DNA of 64,000 nt from the NCBI GenBank assembly GCA_949592205.1, contig CATIUR010000004.1, positions 82,621,337 through 82,685,336 of the forward strand, read 5' to 3'. This document shows, piece by piece, positions 9,301 through 20,965 of the stretch. Every line of letters begins with the position of its first letter. Position 1 is the stretch's first letter. Source of the stretch: Helichrysum umbraculigerum (taxonomy: Eukaryota > Streptophyta > Magnoliopsida > Asterales > Asteraceae). The notes under the pieces are model-generated. The model searched no databases and was not told the DNA's origin. It worked only from the letters and a program-made list of their open reading frames with translations. A program made the translations under genes and the position numbers.

Positions 9301-10770
9301 ACCATTCATAACGATCTTACTATTCAAATTCATACCGATCAGATCGAAGCCCTGAAACCTGAAAACATCAAAAATGAAGCCTTACGGGGTATTGACAAAC
9401 AATTTGAAATCAAATCTAACGGGATTAGGTATTTCTCAAACCGAATCTGGTTGCCTAATTTCGGGAACCTACGAGACTTGGTGATGGATGAAGCTCACAA
9501 GTCTAAATATTCTATCCATCCAGGATCCGATAAGATGTACCACGGCATCAAGGAATTTTATTGGTGGCCAAACATGAAGGCCGAAATTGCCACTTATGTC
9601 AGCAAGTGTCTTACTTGCTCGAAAGTCAAAACCGAACATCAGAAACCGCCTGGTTTACTCCAACAACCTGAAATCCCTGAATGGAAATGGGAACAAATTG
9701 CCATGGATTTCATAACCAAACTACCCAAGTCGTCGAGCGGTTGCGATACCATTTGGGTGATCGTCGATCGTCTCACCAAATCTGCTCATTTCCTAGCAAT
9801 CAAGGAAAACGATAAAATGGAACGCCTTACACAAATCTACATCAAAGAAATCGTTTCTCATCACGGCGTTCCAATCTCGATCATCTCTGACAGAGATGCC
9901 CGGTTCACCTCTCACTTTTGGCAATCACTTCAAAAAGCTTTGGGTACTCGTCTTGATATGAGTACCGCATACCATCCTCAAACCGACGGCCAAAGTGAAC
10001 GAACCATTCAGACCCTGGAAGATATGCTACGCGCCTGCGTAGTTGATTTCGGTACAAACTGGGAAAGACATCTACCGTTGTGCGAATTCTCGTACAATAA
10101 CAGCTATCACGCCAGCATTAAGGCTGCACCTTTTGAGGCACTGTACGGTCGTAAGTGCCGATCACCGATTTGTTGGACTGAAGTGGGAGATAGTCAACTC
10201 ACTGGTCCTGAACTCATACACGCCACCACTGAGAAAATTGTGGAAATCCAAAACCGACTCAAAGCCGCACGTGATCGTCAGAAAAGTTATGCTGACGTGA
10301 GACGCAAACCACTCGAGTTCCAAGTTGGGGATCGAGTACTCTTAAAAGTATCACCTTGGAAAGGCGTCATCCGTTTTGGTAAACGCGGGAAGTTAAATCC
10401 CAGATACATCGGGCCTTTTGAGATCCTCGAACGGATTGGCCCCGTAGCTTATCGATTGCAGCTGCCATCCGAACTCAGCAGCGTGCACCCTACTTTTCAT
10501 ATTTCAAATTTGAAGAAGTGTCTGTCTGATGAGACACTTATTATTCCACTAGATGAAATTCGTGTTGACGATAAACTTCACTTCGTTGAGGAACCCGCTG
10601 AAATTATGGACCGTGAGGTCAAACAACTGAAACAAAGTCGTATTCCCATCGTCAAGGTCAGATGGAATTCGCGGCGTGGTCCGGAATTCACCTGGGAACG
10701 GGAAGACCAGATGCGACTCAAATATCCTCAACTCTTCACTGATTCTACCTCGAACACAACCTCGAGCTAA
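6322..10770 (+). CDS. gag-pol: Gag-Pol polyprotein of element A (1482 aa, uninterrupted)
   Basis: Single frame with all functions of a chromovirus. Gag core lies at about residues 60-215. Zinc knuckles are C290-C293-H298-C303 and C321-C324-H329-C334, with a third C/H cluster at 275-286. Protease has DTGA at 387-390. Reverse transcriptase spans about 560-760 with FIDD at 721-724. RNase H has D870, E907 or E909, D932 and D975. Integrase has a zinc site (H1059, H1066, C1096, C1099) and a D1129, D1190, E1226 triad with the last two 35 residues apart. A GPY/F-like module follows near 1358-1380, then a chromodomain at about 1428-1472. Gag and Pol are fused with no frameshift, as usual in this lineage. 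The start MPPK follows an acceptor-like AG. No disabling change is visible. Confidence 0.97.
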   Translation: MPPKTRPYTDAQITSLITQAVTEALARNTPPNSTRNSDTAGTSAVKPCSYKDFQSCKPSSFKGSEGAIGLIRWFEKMETVFRVSKCAENDKVNFATCSLEDDAHSWWNSYTQSVGADIAYQLTWEELKAKLTAKYCSIAKLQKLDEEFWNLKVQGGDIDGYTTRFQQLAALRPAMVSTEPDKIRKYALGLPDFVRGHVISSKPITIDGAISLAQDLMSMSQDSEPPTSSSQNNKRKWSDHHNNHSNQQNKKPDTIKAYNTTTDIVRGYTGNKPYCSKCSRHHEGSCGPFCNNCKRYGHLTKDCRSPTNNNSNNNTRPPKVCFECGKPGHFRDSCPKLKNNNNNNRNNNNNNTRSRAFVIKSGDARQDPNVVSGMFLLNNLHASVLFDTGADRSFISDDFCPLLDINPVALDVKYTVELANGELIETDSVIPNCTLNLADETFSIDLVPVEIGSFDVIIGMDWLSKHRAEIICYDKIVRIPLAAGGTLIIQGETGGTGLNIISCLKTRKFLRKGYPAILAHITEKKSEEKRLEDVPIVRDFPEVFPEELPGLPPPRQVEFSIDLVPGAAPVARAPYRLAPSELQELSAQLQELLDRGFIRPSSSPWGAPVLFVKKKDGSFRMCIDYRELNKLTVKNRYPLPRIDDLFDQLQGSSFYSKIDLRSGYHQLRVRDADIPKTAFRTRYGHYEFQVMPFGLTNAPAVFMDLMNRVCKPYLDKFVIVFIDDILIYSRNEQEHAQHLKTILELLRHEELYAKFSKCEFWIQTVQFLGHVIDSQGIHVDPSKIEAIKDWQAPTSATEVRQFLGLAGYYRRFIENFSKIAQPLTVLTQKDKRFDWTDKQESAFQLLKQKLCSAPILSLPEGTDDFVVYCDASHQGLGCVLMQRDKVIAYASRQLKIHEKNYTTHDLELGAVVFALKIWRHYLYGTKCTIFTDHKSLQHIFDQKDLNMRQRRWVELLTDYDCEIKYHPGKANVVADALSRKERPKPLRVRALSMTIHNDLTIQIHTDQIEALKPENIKNEALRGIDKQFEIKSNGIRYFSNRIWLPNFGNLRDLVMDEAHKSKYSIHPGSDKMYHGIKEFYWWPNMKAEIATYVSKCLTCSKVKTEHQKPPGLLQQPEIPEWKWEQIAMDFITKLPKSSSGCDTIWVIVDRLTKSAHFLAIKENDKMERLTQIYIKEIVSHHGVPISIISDRDARFTSHFWQSLQKALGTRLDMSTAYHPQTDGQSERTIQTLEDMLRACVVDFGTNWERHLPLCEFSYNNSYHASIKAAPFEALYGRKCRSPICWTEVGDSQLTGPELIHATTEKIVEIQNRLKAARDRQKSYADVRRKPLEFQVGDRVLLKVSPWKGVIRFGKRGKLNPRYIGPFEILERIGPVAYRLQLPSELSSVHPTFHISNLKKCLSDETLIIPLDEIRVDDKLHFVEEPAEIMDREVKQLKQSRIPIVKVRWNSRRGPEFTWEREDQMRLKYPQLFTDSTSNTTSS

Positions 10771-10792
10771 ATTTCGGGACGAAATTCTTCTA

Positions 10793-10804
10793 ACAGGGGG
10801 AGAA
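10793..10804 (+). other. Element A polypurine tract
   Basis: ACAGGGGGAGAA directly abuts the 3' LTR start at 10805, marking the plus-strand priming site. The stretch from the gag-pol stop to here is only about 22 bp. Confidence 0.9.
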
Positions 10805-13337
10805 TGTAACACCCGCCAAATTAGGACTAGTAATTAGTGCCTAATCAGATGTTAATACATGTAATTAGTTCTGTGTTAGGCTAATTAATGTATCGAATTA
10901 TATATATTGTTGAATATATACGAAAATGCGATTTGATTAAATCGTACGCAAGTAAAAATCGAATGTATTTCGATTCAAATTAATACGGACGTTGGTGACC
11001 AATTTTATTAAATAACGATTTATGTCAAAAATATTATTATTATAATATTTTGTATTCATTCGTATCGTACGATCAGAAATTACATAATTTAAAATGTAAA
11101 CCGCACAAACAAATTAACTTACCTTTTTAATAATTCAAACATAAAGTGATTAGTAAAATATTTAAATAAAATATCGCGTAATAATTTGTAATTTAAAACG
11201 TACCAATTAATATGTAAAATAATTATAAAACGTTAAATGACGGAGAAAACAAACACCACGTGGACCGCGAGTCGGAGACTGAAAAATGGGAGGATAACCT
11301 CCCATTTCCCCTTTCATTTCTTCCATTTCTTTTATCTCTCTCTCTCTCTCTTACTTTCTTTCTCTCATTTCACCAAAATCACCAAATACCACCAATCCAC
11401 ATAAATCGACAATTAACACAATCAAACGCACTCGGATCATCAATATTTTTGGAGATTCACGACCACCTCGCGACGATCTACAACGCTACCTTTCCGGATT
11501 TTAATTTCGGCAATTTGTAAGTTTCCGACAAAATCCCGAAATCTCCCGATTTTTAGTATTTTTCACTTGTGGTTGTTTATATAACATATATATGTCCCTT
11601 ACTAAGTATATAACACAAATTTATAGCCTGAAAACGAGTTTAAAACGGAATTTTGGCCGGAAAAACCTTAACAGCCGGACTTTCTGGGCTGATGTTCTTC
11701 CATGCGACACAAGCCTTGTGTCGCATGTTGTGTCGTATTTTGGCCTTGTGTCGCATAAAATCCCTTGTGTCGTACCTTATGTCGTACCAAAGATTTAGTG
11801 TCGCAAGTCTTGCGACACAACCACTATGTCGCATACCCCATACGACACAATCACTATGTCGCTGTTGAATCAGCATCTCGCATCCATGCGACACAACCCT
11901 TGTGTCGTATGGACATTGTGTCGCACTCCTATGCGACACAACCCTTGTGTCGCATAACATCTTTAGTGTCGTATATTGTGTCGCAAAACACAGAAAACTC
12001 AGATTTTTACTAAGTGTCGAGACTTAAAATTTTAACACCTGATTTTACCCAAATTCGGATCCAGATGCGTTTTTCGTCAAAGCAATATAGTAGAAATAAA
12101 AATTTTCCAAGCTGACCTGGCAGCTCGACCCCAGCCAGGGGCTCTGCCCCTTGGACCCCGCCAGGGGCTGCCGCCCCTTGGACCCCGCTACCAGGGGCGC
12201 TGCCCCCGGACCCCCGTACTTAGATTCCGTAACGGCTTCTAAAACATAATCAAAACACATTTTTCAAGTAAAACGCCACGAAATCAAAATAATAATAGTT
12301 GAGATTATTATTACAAATCCGTCACCAACGGGCCGTATATGTTTTCAAACACTTAACAAATCAACCAAATCGTAGAAATTTGGACATATATATAGTTGTG
12401 TAACAACTACAAGGGTGATCTTTTGAGATACCCAATCATGATTATAACCATCGCGTGTCGTGGACACCCTCAGGTTACAAGTCGTTGGACTTCATTACTC
12501 GCTAATCAACTTACGTTTGTTTAAACGCTTTCAGACTCAGGTGAGTCTCATAGCCCCTCTTTTTACGGTTTTACTCAGGGGTGTGATATACTGCTCAACT
12601 TTTAACATGTGAACGCAAGTACCAACTTTTCATATACTACATGAGTTTTTCGAAACTAATCATTTTAAAGTCCTCCGTCAGCATAGTTGTTAATACGTTG
12701 TAGCGTGAATATTAGTATATGGTACCATATAGGATTGACCCTCCTCGTTCGGGTTAGCAAGCACTAACCGGGTAAACGGACGTACTAATATTTGGGAAGA
12801 CGAATGTTGATTAGGCATTCGTGGAGGCACCTCGCCCGGAATTCTCTATAGGGGACCCGGCCCTCGAGTTAAGCTCAACTATGTGCTCATGGCTGTATAC
12901 ACGATGATTATCATTAAATTGCTGGATGCAATTCATTATTTTATTGCTGGATGCAATACATTATTTAAATCTTGCGATTCATACGATATTACTTGATTTC
13001 AAACCTGTGAGCTCACCAGCTTTATAGCTGACCTTTTAGCACATATCGCAGGTACCCAGCAGTAGGATGTTTCTGCTCAGGATTTAGCTCGAGTCAGCAT
13101 ACAGACGATTGAGATTTTCTTGCATTAGTATATTTTGTATAAGTACTTATGTACTGAAATCTCATTTTATTTAACTCGAGTTTTGTAAAGCTTTAAATGT
13201 TGTAAACTTTTCAATTATCAATATATTTTGTTAAAACGACGCATATAGAGTCGTTTGCTATTTATCTTGGTGCTTTGTTATTGATTAGTAACACCCAAAT
13301 CAAGCTTCCGCAAATCATCAAATTTGGGGGTGTTACA
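10805..13337 (+). mobile_element. Element A 3' LTR
   Basis: Same length (2533 bp) as the 5' LTR. The differences I saw are T/C (2970 versus 11110), C/A (about 3383 versus 11503) and T/C (about 4975 versus 13095). Three in 2533 is 0.12%. At an assumed plant LTR rate of 1.3e-8 per site per year that would be roughly 45,000 years (inference). The right flank CAAGA (13338-13342) matches the left flank. Confidence 0.95.
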
Positions 13338-14472
13338 CAAGAGCTCTGCGACACAGTGGTTGTGTCGCAAAAGCTTGCGATGCTAATTCAATAGCGACAT
13401 AAGGGTTGTGTCGTATAAAAATACGACATGATATGCGACATAGAGTGCGACACAATATTGTGTCGCAGGGGTTACGACACTAAAGGTTTGGTACGACACA
13501 AGGTGCGACATAACAGGCTTTATGCGACATAGTATGCGACACAAGGCTTGTGTTGCATTGATGAACACCAGCCCAGAAACATTCGGCTGTCGAGATTTTT
13601 CGACCAAAAACGCAAATCTAACCCATTTTTAAGCTGAAAAATTGTGTTTTCTTCATTGTTTAGGTTATAGCTATGTTGTGTACACAATATTTCATCAAAA
13701 CATTACACCAAAATGAATAGATCTAAGTTTTTAGAAATTTCTTACAAATGCAAATCGAGAGAGATGGAGGCCGAAAATGATGATGATGCTTTTGTTAATC
13801 TTGTTCCTCTTGTAATGGTGATTCCGAAAATATAAATCTCGTGGGTCGGTTTGTGAATCCGAAAATTTGTAGGAAATTTGAGAGAGAGTTAGGGTGTGTG
13901 TGTGGGTTTTGTTTGGATGAAAATGAAAAGGGAATTGGGGTGGGGGGTTGGGTTTTGGCTGATCCAAAAAGAAAGGAGGGGAAAAATATTCCTCAAAACA
14001 CAGTGTTTACTCCGTGTCCTAATCGTTTAATCCCTCGTTTTTAATATTTAACCAAACAGTTATACTTTTAAAATGTAACTGGAGTATTTAAATAAAATAC
14101 CTTGAAATTAACAATAAAAACATTTGTCAAAATATTTAAATTATTAATTTCGCGTTTAATACGTTTTTGTTGAATTATTTAAAATGTCATCGCGGTAATA
14201 TAAATAATGTTCGTTCAATTGTGTATTTTATATAACAAAAATACGTTCTCATTATTTAAGTAAATTTCTGTCACCAACGTCCAAGTAAACTGTGTCGGAC
14301 TCCGTCCGGTTAATCCGTACGATTCATCCAAATCACGTAAGTACACACATATATATATAAATCACCTTATATATATACAAATAGAGTCTGTAATTAGTCC
14401 TATTACATACTAATTACAACTAGTTACAAATAATTAGGCATAATTAATTATCCTAATTAGGCAGGTGTTACA
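13338..14472 (-). mobile_element. Element B left (3') LTR, second part
   Basis: Continues the LTR broken at 2684. The first five bases are the second copy of the CAAGA duplication. It holds the rest of the TGCGACACA array to about 13557, where the conserved palindrome has one arm damaged (TGTTGCA for TGTCGCA), the GTCACCAACGTCC motif near 14272, and the terminus GGTGTTACA. Short frames here are low-complexity and were not kept. Confidence 0.9.
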
Positions 14473-14485
14473 TTCTCCCCTTGTT
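14473..14485 (-). other. Element B polypurine tract
   Basis: Reverse complement AACAAGGGGAGAA next to the LTR, one change from the tract of A. The deletion that removed integrase ends just inside this tract, so the RNase H frame now reads through it into the LTR. Confidence 0.85.
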
Positions 14486-15087
14486 AAAGAAATTTCGTCC
14501 CGATCCAAGCCTCGTAAGGCTTCATTTTTCAAGTTTTCATCGCTGAGTGATTCGAGCTGAGTGGTAAGGATTTGAGCAGGGAGCTCGTTACAAATTGTCA
14601 TAGAAAGTGCTCGAACTCGAAGGGGTTTCACTCGTTCTTTTCGGCTTAAGGCATCGGCAACTACGTTAGCCTTGCCCGGATGATATTTGATCTCGCAGTC
14701 GTAGTCACTAAGTAACTCAACCCAACGACGTCGCCTCATGTTTAGATCCTTCTGATCGAATATGTGTTGGAGACTTTTGTGATCGGTAAAGATAGTGCTT
14801 TTCGTACCGTAGAGATAATGTCTCCAGATTTTCAATGCGAAGACCACGGCACCTAACTCGAGGTCGTGGGTCGTATAATTTTTCTCGTGAATTTTCAGTT
14901 GTCGTGAGGCATAGGCAATGACTTTTTCCCGTTGCATTAACACGCAACCAAGTCCTTGGTGTGAGGCGTCACAATAAACTACGAAATCCTCGGTGCCCTC
15001 GGGTAAGGACAAGATTGGTGCACTGCAAAGTTTGTGTTTCAATAGCTGGAAAGCTGACTCCTGTTTATCAGTCCAATCGAACTTTAT
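14486..15087 (-). pseudogene. Element B RNase H fragment, integrase deleted
   Basis: Minus-strand frame matching element A from about residue 845 through the RNase H domain (YCDAS, FTDHKSL and ADALSR motifs present) to about the NEALRG segment near residue 1023. There it jumps straight into polypurine-tract sequence. All of integrase, GPY/F and chromodomain are missing, about 460 residues. The frame is shifted relative to the RT upstream by a small deletion near 15087. A product would lack the function needed to insert DNA. Confidence 0.9.
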
Positions 15088-16042
15088 CTTTCTGAGTCAG
15101 TGTTGTTAAGGGAACAGCTATTCTTGAAAAGTTTTCAATGAATCGGCGGTAATAACCAGCAAGACCTAAGAATTGTCTCACTTCGGTTGGAGTGGTCGGT
15201 GACTCCCAGCCCTTGATTGCTTCAATCTTGGCAGGATCAACATGAATTCCTTGGATGTCAATCACGTGTCCGAGGAATTGAACGGTTCGAATCCAGAACT
15301 CACACTTAGAGAATTTGGCATATAACTCTTCGTGTCTAAGGAGTCCTAGAATGGTTTTCAGATGTTGAGCATGTTCCTGCTCATTGCGAGAGTAAATCAG
15401 GATGTCATCGATAAACACAATGACCAATTTGTCAAGATACGGTTTGCACACCCGATTCATAAGGTCCATGAATACGGCCGGTGCGTTGGTTAAACCGAAT
15501 GGCATTACTTGGAATTCGTAATGCCCGTAACGAGTTCGGAAGGCTGTCTTTGGAATATCATTGTCGCGGACTCGGAGTTGATGATAACCTGACCGTAGAT
15601 CAATCTTTGAGTAAACACTTGATCTCTGGAGCTGGTCAAATAGGTCATCGATTCTAGGAAGTGGGTACCGATTCTTTATGGTTAGCTTATTCAGCTCTCG
15701 GTAGTCGATACACATGCGGAAAGATCCGTCTTTCTTTTTCACGAATAAGACCGGAGCTCCCCAAGGCGAGGAACTTGGTCGAATAAATCCTCTGTCCAGG
15801 AGTTCCTGTAGTTGGTTAGACAACTCCTGCATTTCGGATGGTGCTAGACGGTAAGGGGCTCGTGCCACGGGTGCAGCTCCTGGCACCAGTTCAATTTGAA
15901 ATTCAATTTGTCTAGGTGGTGGGAGTCCGGGCAAGTCTTCAGGAAAGACTTCCGGGAAATCCCGCACGATTGGAACATCCTCAAGTCGCTTCTCCTCCGA
16001 CTTCTTCTCCGTTACATGTGCGAGGATGGCTTGATACCCTTT
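15068..16042 (-). pseudogene. Element B reverse transcriptase region
   Basis: Minus-strand frame co-linear with residues 511-835 of the element A polyprotein, with the RT core and FIDD intact. It follows gag-protease in the same frame but after an in-frame TGA (16043-16045) where A has an Arg codon. It ends at a frameshift: two bases are missing after the TQKDK segment, which brings a stop into frame. So two separate lesions break this pol. Confidence 0.9.
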
Positions 16043-17536
16043 TCATAGATATTTTCTAGTTTTGAGGCAGGATACAATATTCAGATTCCATCTGCCGGTC
16101 TCCCCTTGTAGGACTAAGGTTCCACCGGAGACAAGAGGTATGCGAACGAGTTTGTCATGACAGATGATTTCAGCTCGGTGCTCGGATAACCAATCCATAC
16201 CGACAATAATATCGAAGCTGCCGATCTCGACAGGGATTAAATCAATGGGAAACGTTTCGTTCGTAAGGTTAAATGTACAGTTGCGTATGATGCTATCAGT
16301 CTCAATCAGTTTGCCGTTAGCTAATTCTACAATGCATTTAGCATCTAAGGCAGTGGGAGTTATATCAAGTAAAGGGCCAAATTTCTCAGAAATGAAACTT
16401 CTATCGGCACCAGTATCAAATAATACGGAAGCAGTAAGGTCGTTGAGAAGGAACGTACCCGTCACGACATTCGGGTCTTGTCTGGCTTCCCCAGCCTTGA
16501 TAACGAATGATCTGCCGCGAGCAGGGTTGTTGTTGTTTTTCAGCTTTGGGCAATCTTTCTTGAAATGCCCTGTATTTCCGCACCCAAAGCAGGCCTTTGG
16601 TGCATTAGTGTTGGGGGTAGGAATGTTGGTTCGGCAATCCTTGGCTAGGTGCTCGAACCGTTTGCAGTTACTGCAAGGGCAGGAACCGTCGTGGTGACGA
16701 TTGCATTTGGGACAGTAGGGTCTGTTCCCGTTGTACCCTTTCTTCTCCGAAGTCCCCGATGAATAAGCCTTAACAGATTCAGGCTTCTTGTTGGTGAGTT
16801 GGTTGGATGAGTTGGGGTTTCCTTCCCATTTGCGTTTGTTGTTTGCAGATGGGGTTGAAGTTGTGCCACGGCGGACAGAATTTGCCGTTAGCTCATGAGC
16901 CATACGAATGGCGCTCTGAATAGTACCCGGTTTGGATGAAGTCACCAGGTCTTGGAGTCTCTCGGGAAGTCCATCAACGTATTTCTCGATCCTCTTGTAC
17001 TCAGGATCGACCATGGTTGGGTACAGAAGTGCCAGTTGGTGGAAACGGTTGGTGTATTCGGTGATGTCATCACCCTGCATCTTGTGGTTCCAGAATTCCA
17101 ATTCCAGCTGTTTCAATTCATCCCTGGGGCAGTACTCGCCCCTCAACATTTCCTTCAGCTCCTCCCACGGAAGTTTGTAAGCATTAGAGATACCCACAGT
17201 CTGGGCATAGGTGTTCCACCAGGTGAGTGCGGTGTCAGTAAAAGTATTAACGGAGAACTTAACCTTGTCTCCCTCCGCACAGTTGCAGATAAGAAATACA
17301 GATTCGACTTTCTCGATCCAGAGTACCAGACCGATAGCTCCCTCAGTACCTGCAAAGTTCAGAGGTTTGAAGTTCTGGAAGTCTTTGTAAGAACAGGGTT
17401 TGGGTTGTGGTCCATTAGTAGCTGTATCTTCGCTACCAGGAGTCGATGTTCGGGTAGCTAGGGCTTGGGCCACACTACGGGCAATCAGACCCGCAATTTC
17501 AGCTTCACTGAGGGTGATCTGTCGACGAGGAGGCAT
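16043..17536 (-). pseudogene. Element B Gag and protease (about 497 aa, stops early)
   Basis: The start is placed at MPPRRQ (ATG at 17534-17536) because it follows a pyrimidine run and CAG, as in the other elements; an upstream in-frame extension lacks similarity to them. Gag core, CCHC knuckles and a protease with LFDTGAD are present. The frame ends at a TGA where element A continues into RT. It could still give Gag and protease, but not Pol. Confidence 0.85.
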
Positions 17537-17814
17537 GATGCTGAACAAGAAAAGAACAAGGAAAGAGGAATAAGATATTTGCATGAAATTATGATATGTC
17601 ACAAGTGCAAATGATGAGATACATGATAACAATACGAAGTGACAATCACATTTCATTTAGATAAACAAGTTGAATACAAGGTACAGGTTTCCAAAAGATT
17701 ACAGAGTAATAGTAGTACAAAAGTGCCGGGAATTGTTACATCCGGTTGGATTACATAGGCCCTAATAAGGTAGTTAGCTGGTTACAAGTTACAGACTGAT
17801 CTAATCTTGATGCA

Positions 17815-18313
17815 GATTAATTTGTTCCATCAGGGCGACAAGGCGGTCCACGGTTTCTGCTAGTCTGTTGGTTTGCCTGGCGTTGTCTTCAACCAAGGCC
17901 AGTCGTTGTACTAGTGCTCGAGAGTGATCCTCAGTCTCCTGTGAACGCTGTTCACATTCCTCTAGTCAGTTTCTTACGAGTTCATCCGCACCTAATTCAG
18001 CGGTCATTGAATCCTGAATTATGCTTACAGAGAGGTTGGTATCCTCTTATTCTCGCTGGAGTTGGGATATGTGATCAAGTGCCTGGCGAAGCAGGTAGGT
18101 CATTCGGTGTTGTTCCCGTTCAAGATGTTCGAGCCTTTGCTCCTGACGGCGAAGTTGGGTAGCCAACACTGGCATCGTGAGATGTGCCGAGTTCTGAGAG
18201 TTATGAACAGAATAGGGGCTGGTTCGAGGTGACCTTGTGTTCCTCCTGGCTACTCGTGGGTTTCGTGACCCATGTGAGTGAGAGTGTGACGGATTAGGTG
18301 GTGTGTTTGCCAT
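17815..18313 (-). pseudogene. Element B ORF0 remnant
   Basis: Starts MANTPPNPSHSHSH (ATG at 18311-18313), clearly related to ORF0 of A and D, and stays open to about 18047. Downstream, similarity to the C-terminal coiled coil resumes up to a MEQIN-like end near 17817, but with in-frame stops. The 17537-17814 stretch is leader between ORF0 and gag. Confidence 0.75.
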
Positions 18314-18617
18314 TCCTGTTGCAGAGTGTAAGAAAGACGAGGCTAATATATATAAGTATATAATATCCAGCCTAGTGTCTAGCACGTATCAAGTAATGGT
18401 CCGGTTCTCTCGTGGTCAGAGTCAACTAACGCATTCCTGTTCAACATAACCATTTCAGACCTTACATCATCTTTCCTTAATTGTACATAGTTTATCAGGC
18501 TATGTTAAATTAAAGTCGTATGATGTAATTCCTGAACCAATCATGCCTTGTAAGAAAATACTGCCTAACGGTCATAGTCTAGGCCCACTAAATGCAACCT
18601 AGTTCACTATAACCTTA

Positions 18618-18630
18618 GGCTCTGATACCA
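18618..18630 (-). other. Element B primer binding site
   Basis: Reverse complement TGGTATCAGAGCC, three bases from the right LTR, initiator-Met type. Between it and ORF0 (18314-18617) is untranslated leader similar to that of A and D. Confidence 0.92.
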
Positions 18631-18633
18631 ATC

Positions 18634-20925
18634 TGTAACACCCCCGAAATTCACTGTTTAGCGGAAGCAGGTTTTGGGGTGCAACTAATCAAATATCACA
18701 GCACAAAGATAAAGTAAACGACATCTATATGCAACATTTGTAGATTAGTTACATTCCCATAGATACAATGTTTGAAAACTTATGTTCTCGTATACAAAAA
18801 TGTAGTTTCCTAGAGCCCACGCGTATTGCGGGAGATTCTATAACATAATCAAAATATACAAAAGATAATGCTAAGAATCTCCGTTAATGCAGTTTTGTTG
18901 AAATCATGGGACTCTAGCTAAAGTCCTGAGGTAATCCTACTCCATCCGGGTACCTGAGAAAACATGCTAAAAAGGTCAACACGAATGTTGGTGAATCTCA
19001 CAGGTTTGTAAGTAATATCAGTTTTGAACACGAGATTTCATCAGTAGTGCCCGCAGGCGTAAAATCAGTAATTGCAATCCAGCAATCGTAAAACAAGTAT
19101 TTGCAATCCCGCAAATGTAAGTAAGTAAGTTATACCGTTGCCATGAGGCTCATAATCGAAGCTTAACCCGTAAGTAATAAGTTTGCTCCCGTGACATGCT
19201 CGTAATTGAGCAAGCATCAGTAACGAATAATTAGTCATCCGTTTCTACGTGTAAATCAGTACGTGGCAGCGCTACTGCCCCGGGCGGGGAGGGTCATTTC
19301 CCTAATGGATCCATTAACTAGTGTTCGCGCTTAAGTCCATAAGTAACGATATATGATGGAGAGACTTCTGTAATTAGTAAACAACTCATGCAATTCCGTT
19401 TGGTATAGTAAACAGTTTAGTACTTGTGTTCAAGAAAAAGTAGTAGCATGTTTCTCCCCCAATCAGATAAAACAGTAGAAAGTGGGGCCGTAAGACTCAC
19501 CTGAGTCCTGAAATAAGCCGTAGCAAATAGCAAGTAGTAAATATAGCAAGTAGGTTCTCCGAACCCGTAACCTTCAAATGCCTAATCATATGAAGTTATG
19601 TAAGTATGTGTCTCGCGAGACGTTTCGTTTAGTTGTACACAACTAGTATATCTAGTGTTTGTCCGTATGTTTGTAATTGTTTGTTGTTGGAAAACATGTC
19701 TGGCCCGTTGGTGACCATTTGTTTGGAGTGTTATGCTTGAAAAACGTGTTTCTATGTCCCGTAGATGTTATATTGTATAATCGTTTGAAGTCCCAAATAT
19801 TTAACACTTAAATTGGATTTAAATTGTAAAACTGCTGTGTTTTGCGACACAAAAGTTTGTCATGCGACACAAGGGTTGTGTCGCATGAAGGATGCGACAC
19901 AAGAGCTCTGCGACACAGTGGTTGTGTCGCAAAAGCTTGCGATGCTAATTCAATAGCGACATAAGGGTTGTGTCGTATAAAAATACGACATAATATGCGA
20001 CATAGAGTGCGACACAATATTGTGTCGCAGGGGTTACGACACTAAAGGTTTGGTACGACACAAGGTGCGACATAACATGCTTTATGCGACATAGTATGCG
20101 ACACAAGGCTTGTGTCGCATTGATGAACACCAGCCCAGAAACATTCGGCTGTCGAGATTTTTCGACCAAAAACGCAAATCTAACCCATTTTTAAGCTGAA
20201 AAATCGTGTTTTCTTCATTGTTTAGGTTATAGCTATGTTGTGTACACAATATTTCATCAAAACATTACACCAAAATGAATAGATCTAAGTTTTTAGAAAT
20301 TTCTTACAAATGCAAATCGAGAGAGATGGAGGCCGAAAATGATGATGATGCTTTTGTTAATCTTGTTCCTCTTGTAATGGTGATTCCGAAAATATAAATC
20401 TCGTGGGTCGGTTTGTGAATCCGAAAATTTGTAGGAAATTTGAGAGAGAGTTAGGGTGTGTGTGTGGGTTTTGTTTGGATGAAAATGAAAAGGGAATTGG
20501 GGTGGGGGGTTGGGTTTTGGCTGATCCAAAAAGAAAGGAGGGGAAAAATATTCCTCAAAACACATTGTTTACTCCGTGTCCTAATCGTTTAATCCCACGT
20601 TTTTAATATTTAACCAAACAGTTATACTTTTAAAATGTAACTGGAGTATTTAAATAAAATACCTTGAAATTAACAATAAAAACATTTGTCGAAATATTTA
20701 AATTATTAATTTCGCGTTTAATACGTTTTTGTTGAATTATTTAAAATGTCGTCGCGGTAATATAAATAATGTTCGTTCAATTGTGTATTTTATATAACAA
20801 AAATACGTTCTCATTATTTAAGTAAATTTCTGTCACCAACGTCCAAGTAAATTGTGTCGGACTCCGTCCGGTTAATTCGTACGATTCATCCAAATCACGT
20901 AAGTACACACATATATATATAAATC

Positions 20926-20965
<40 letters not shown>

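Larger units (their letters stand above)
2685..13337 (+). mobile_element. Element A: intact, young Tekay-like chromovirus
   Basis: A complete Ty3/gypsy element of 10,653 bp flanked by CAAGA (2680-2684 and 13338-13342), inserted in the left LTR of B. Both LTRs are 2533 bp, start TGTAACACCC and end GGGTGTTACA. Only three substitutions between them were seen by eye. Order: 5' LTR, initiator-Met primer site, ORF0, gag-pol, polypurine tract, 3' LTR. The full-length Gag-Pol and near-identical LTRs make it a candidate active element. Long LTRs, a C-terminal chromodomain and the primer type fit the Tekay/Del lineage of plant chromoviruses. Confidence 0.96.
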
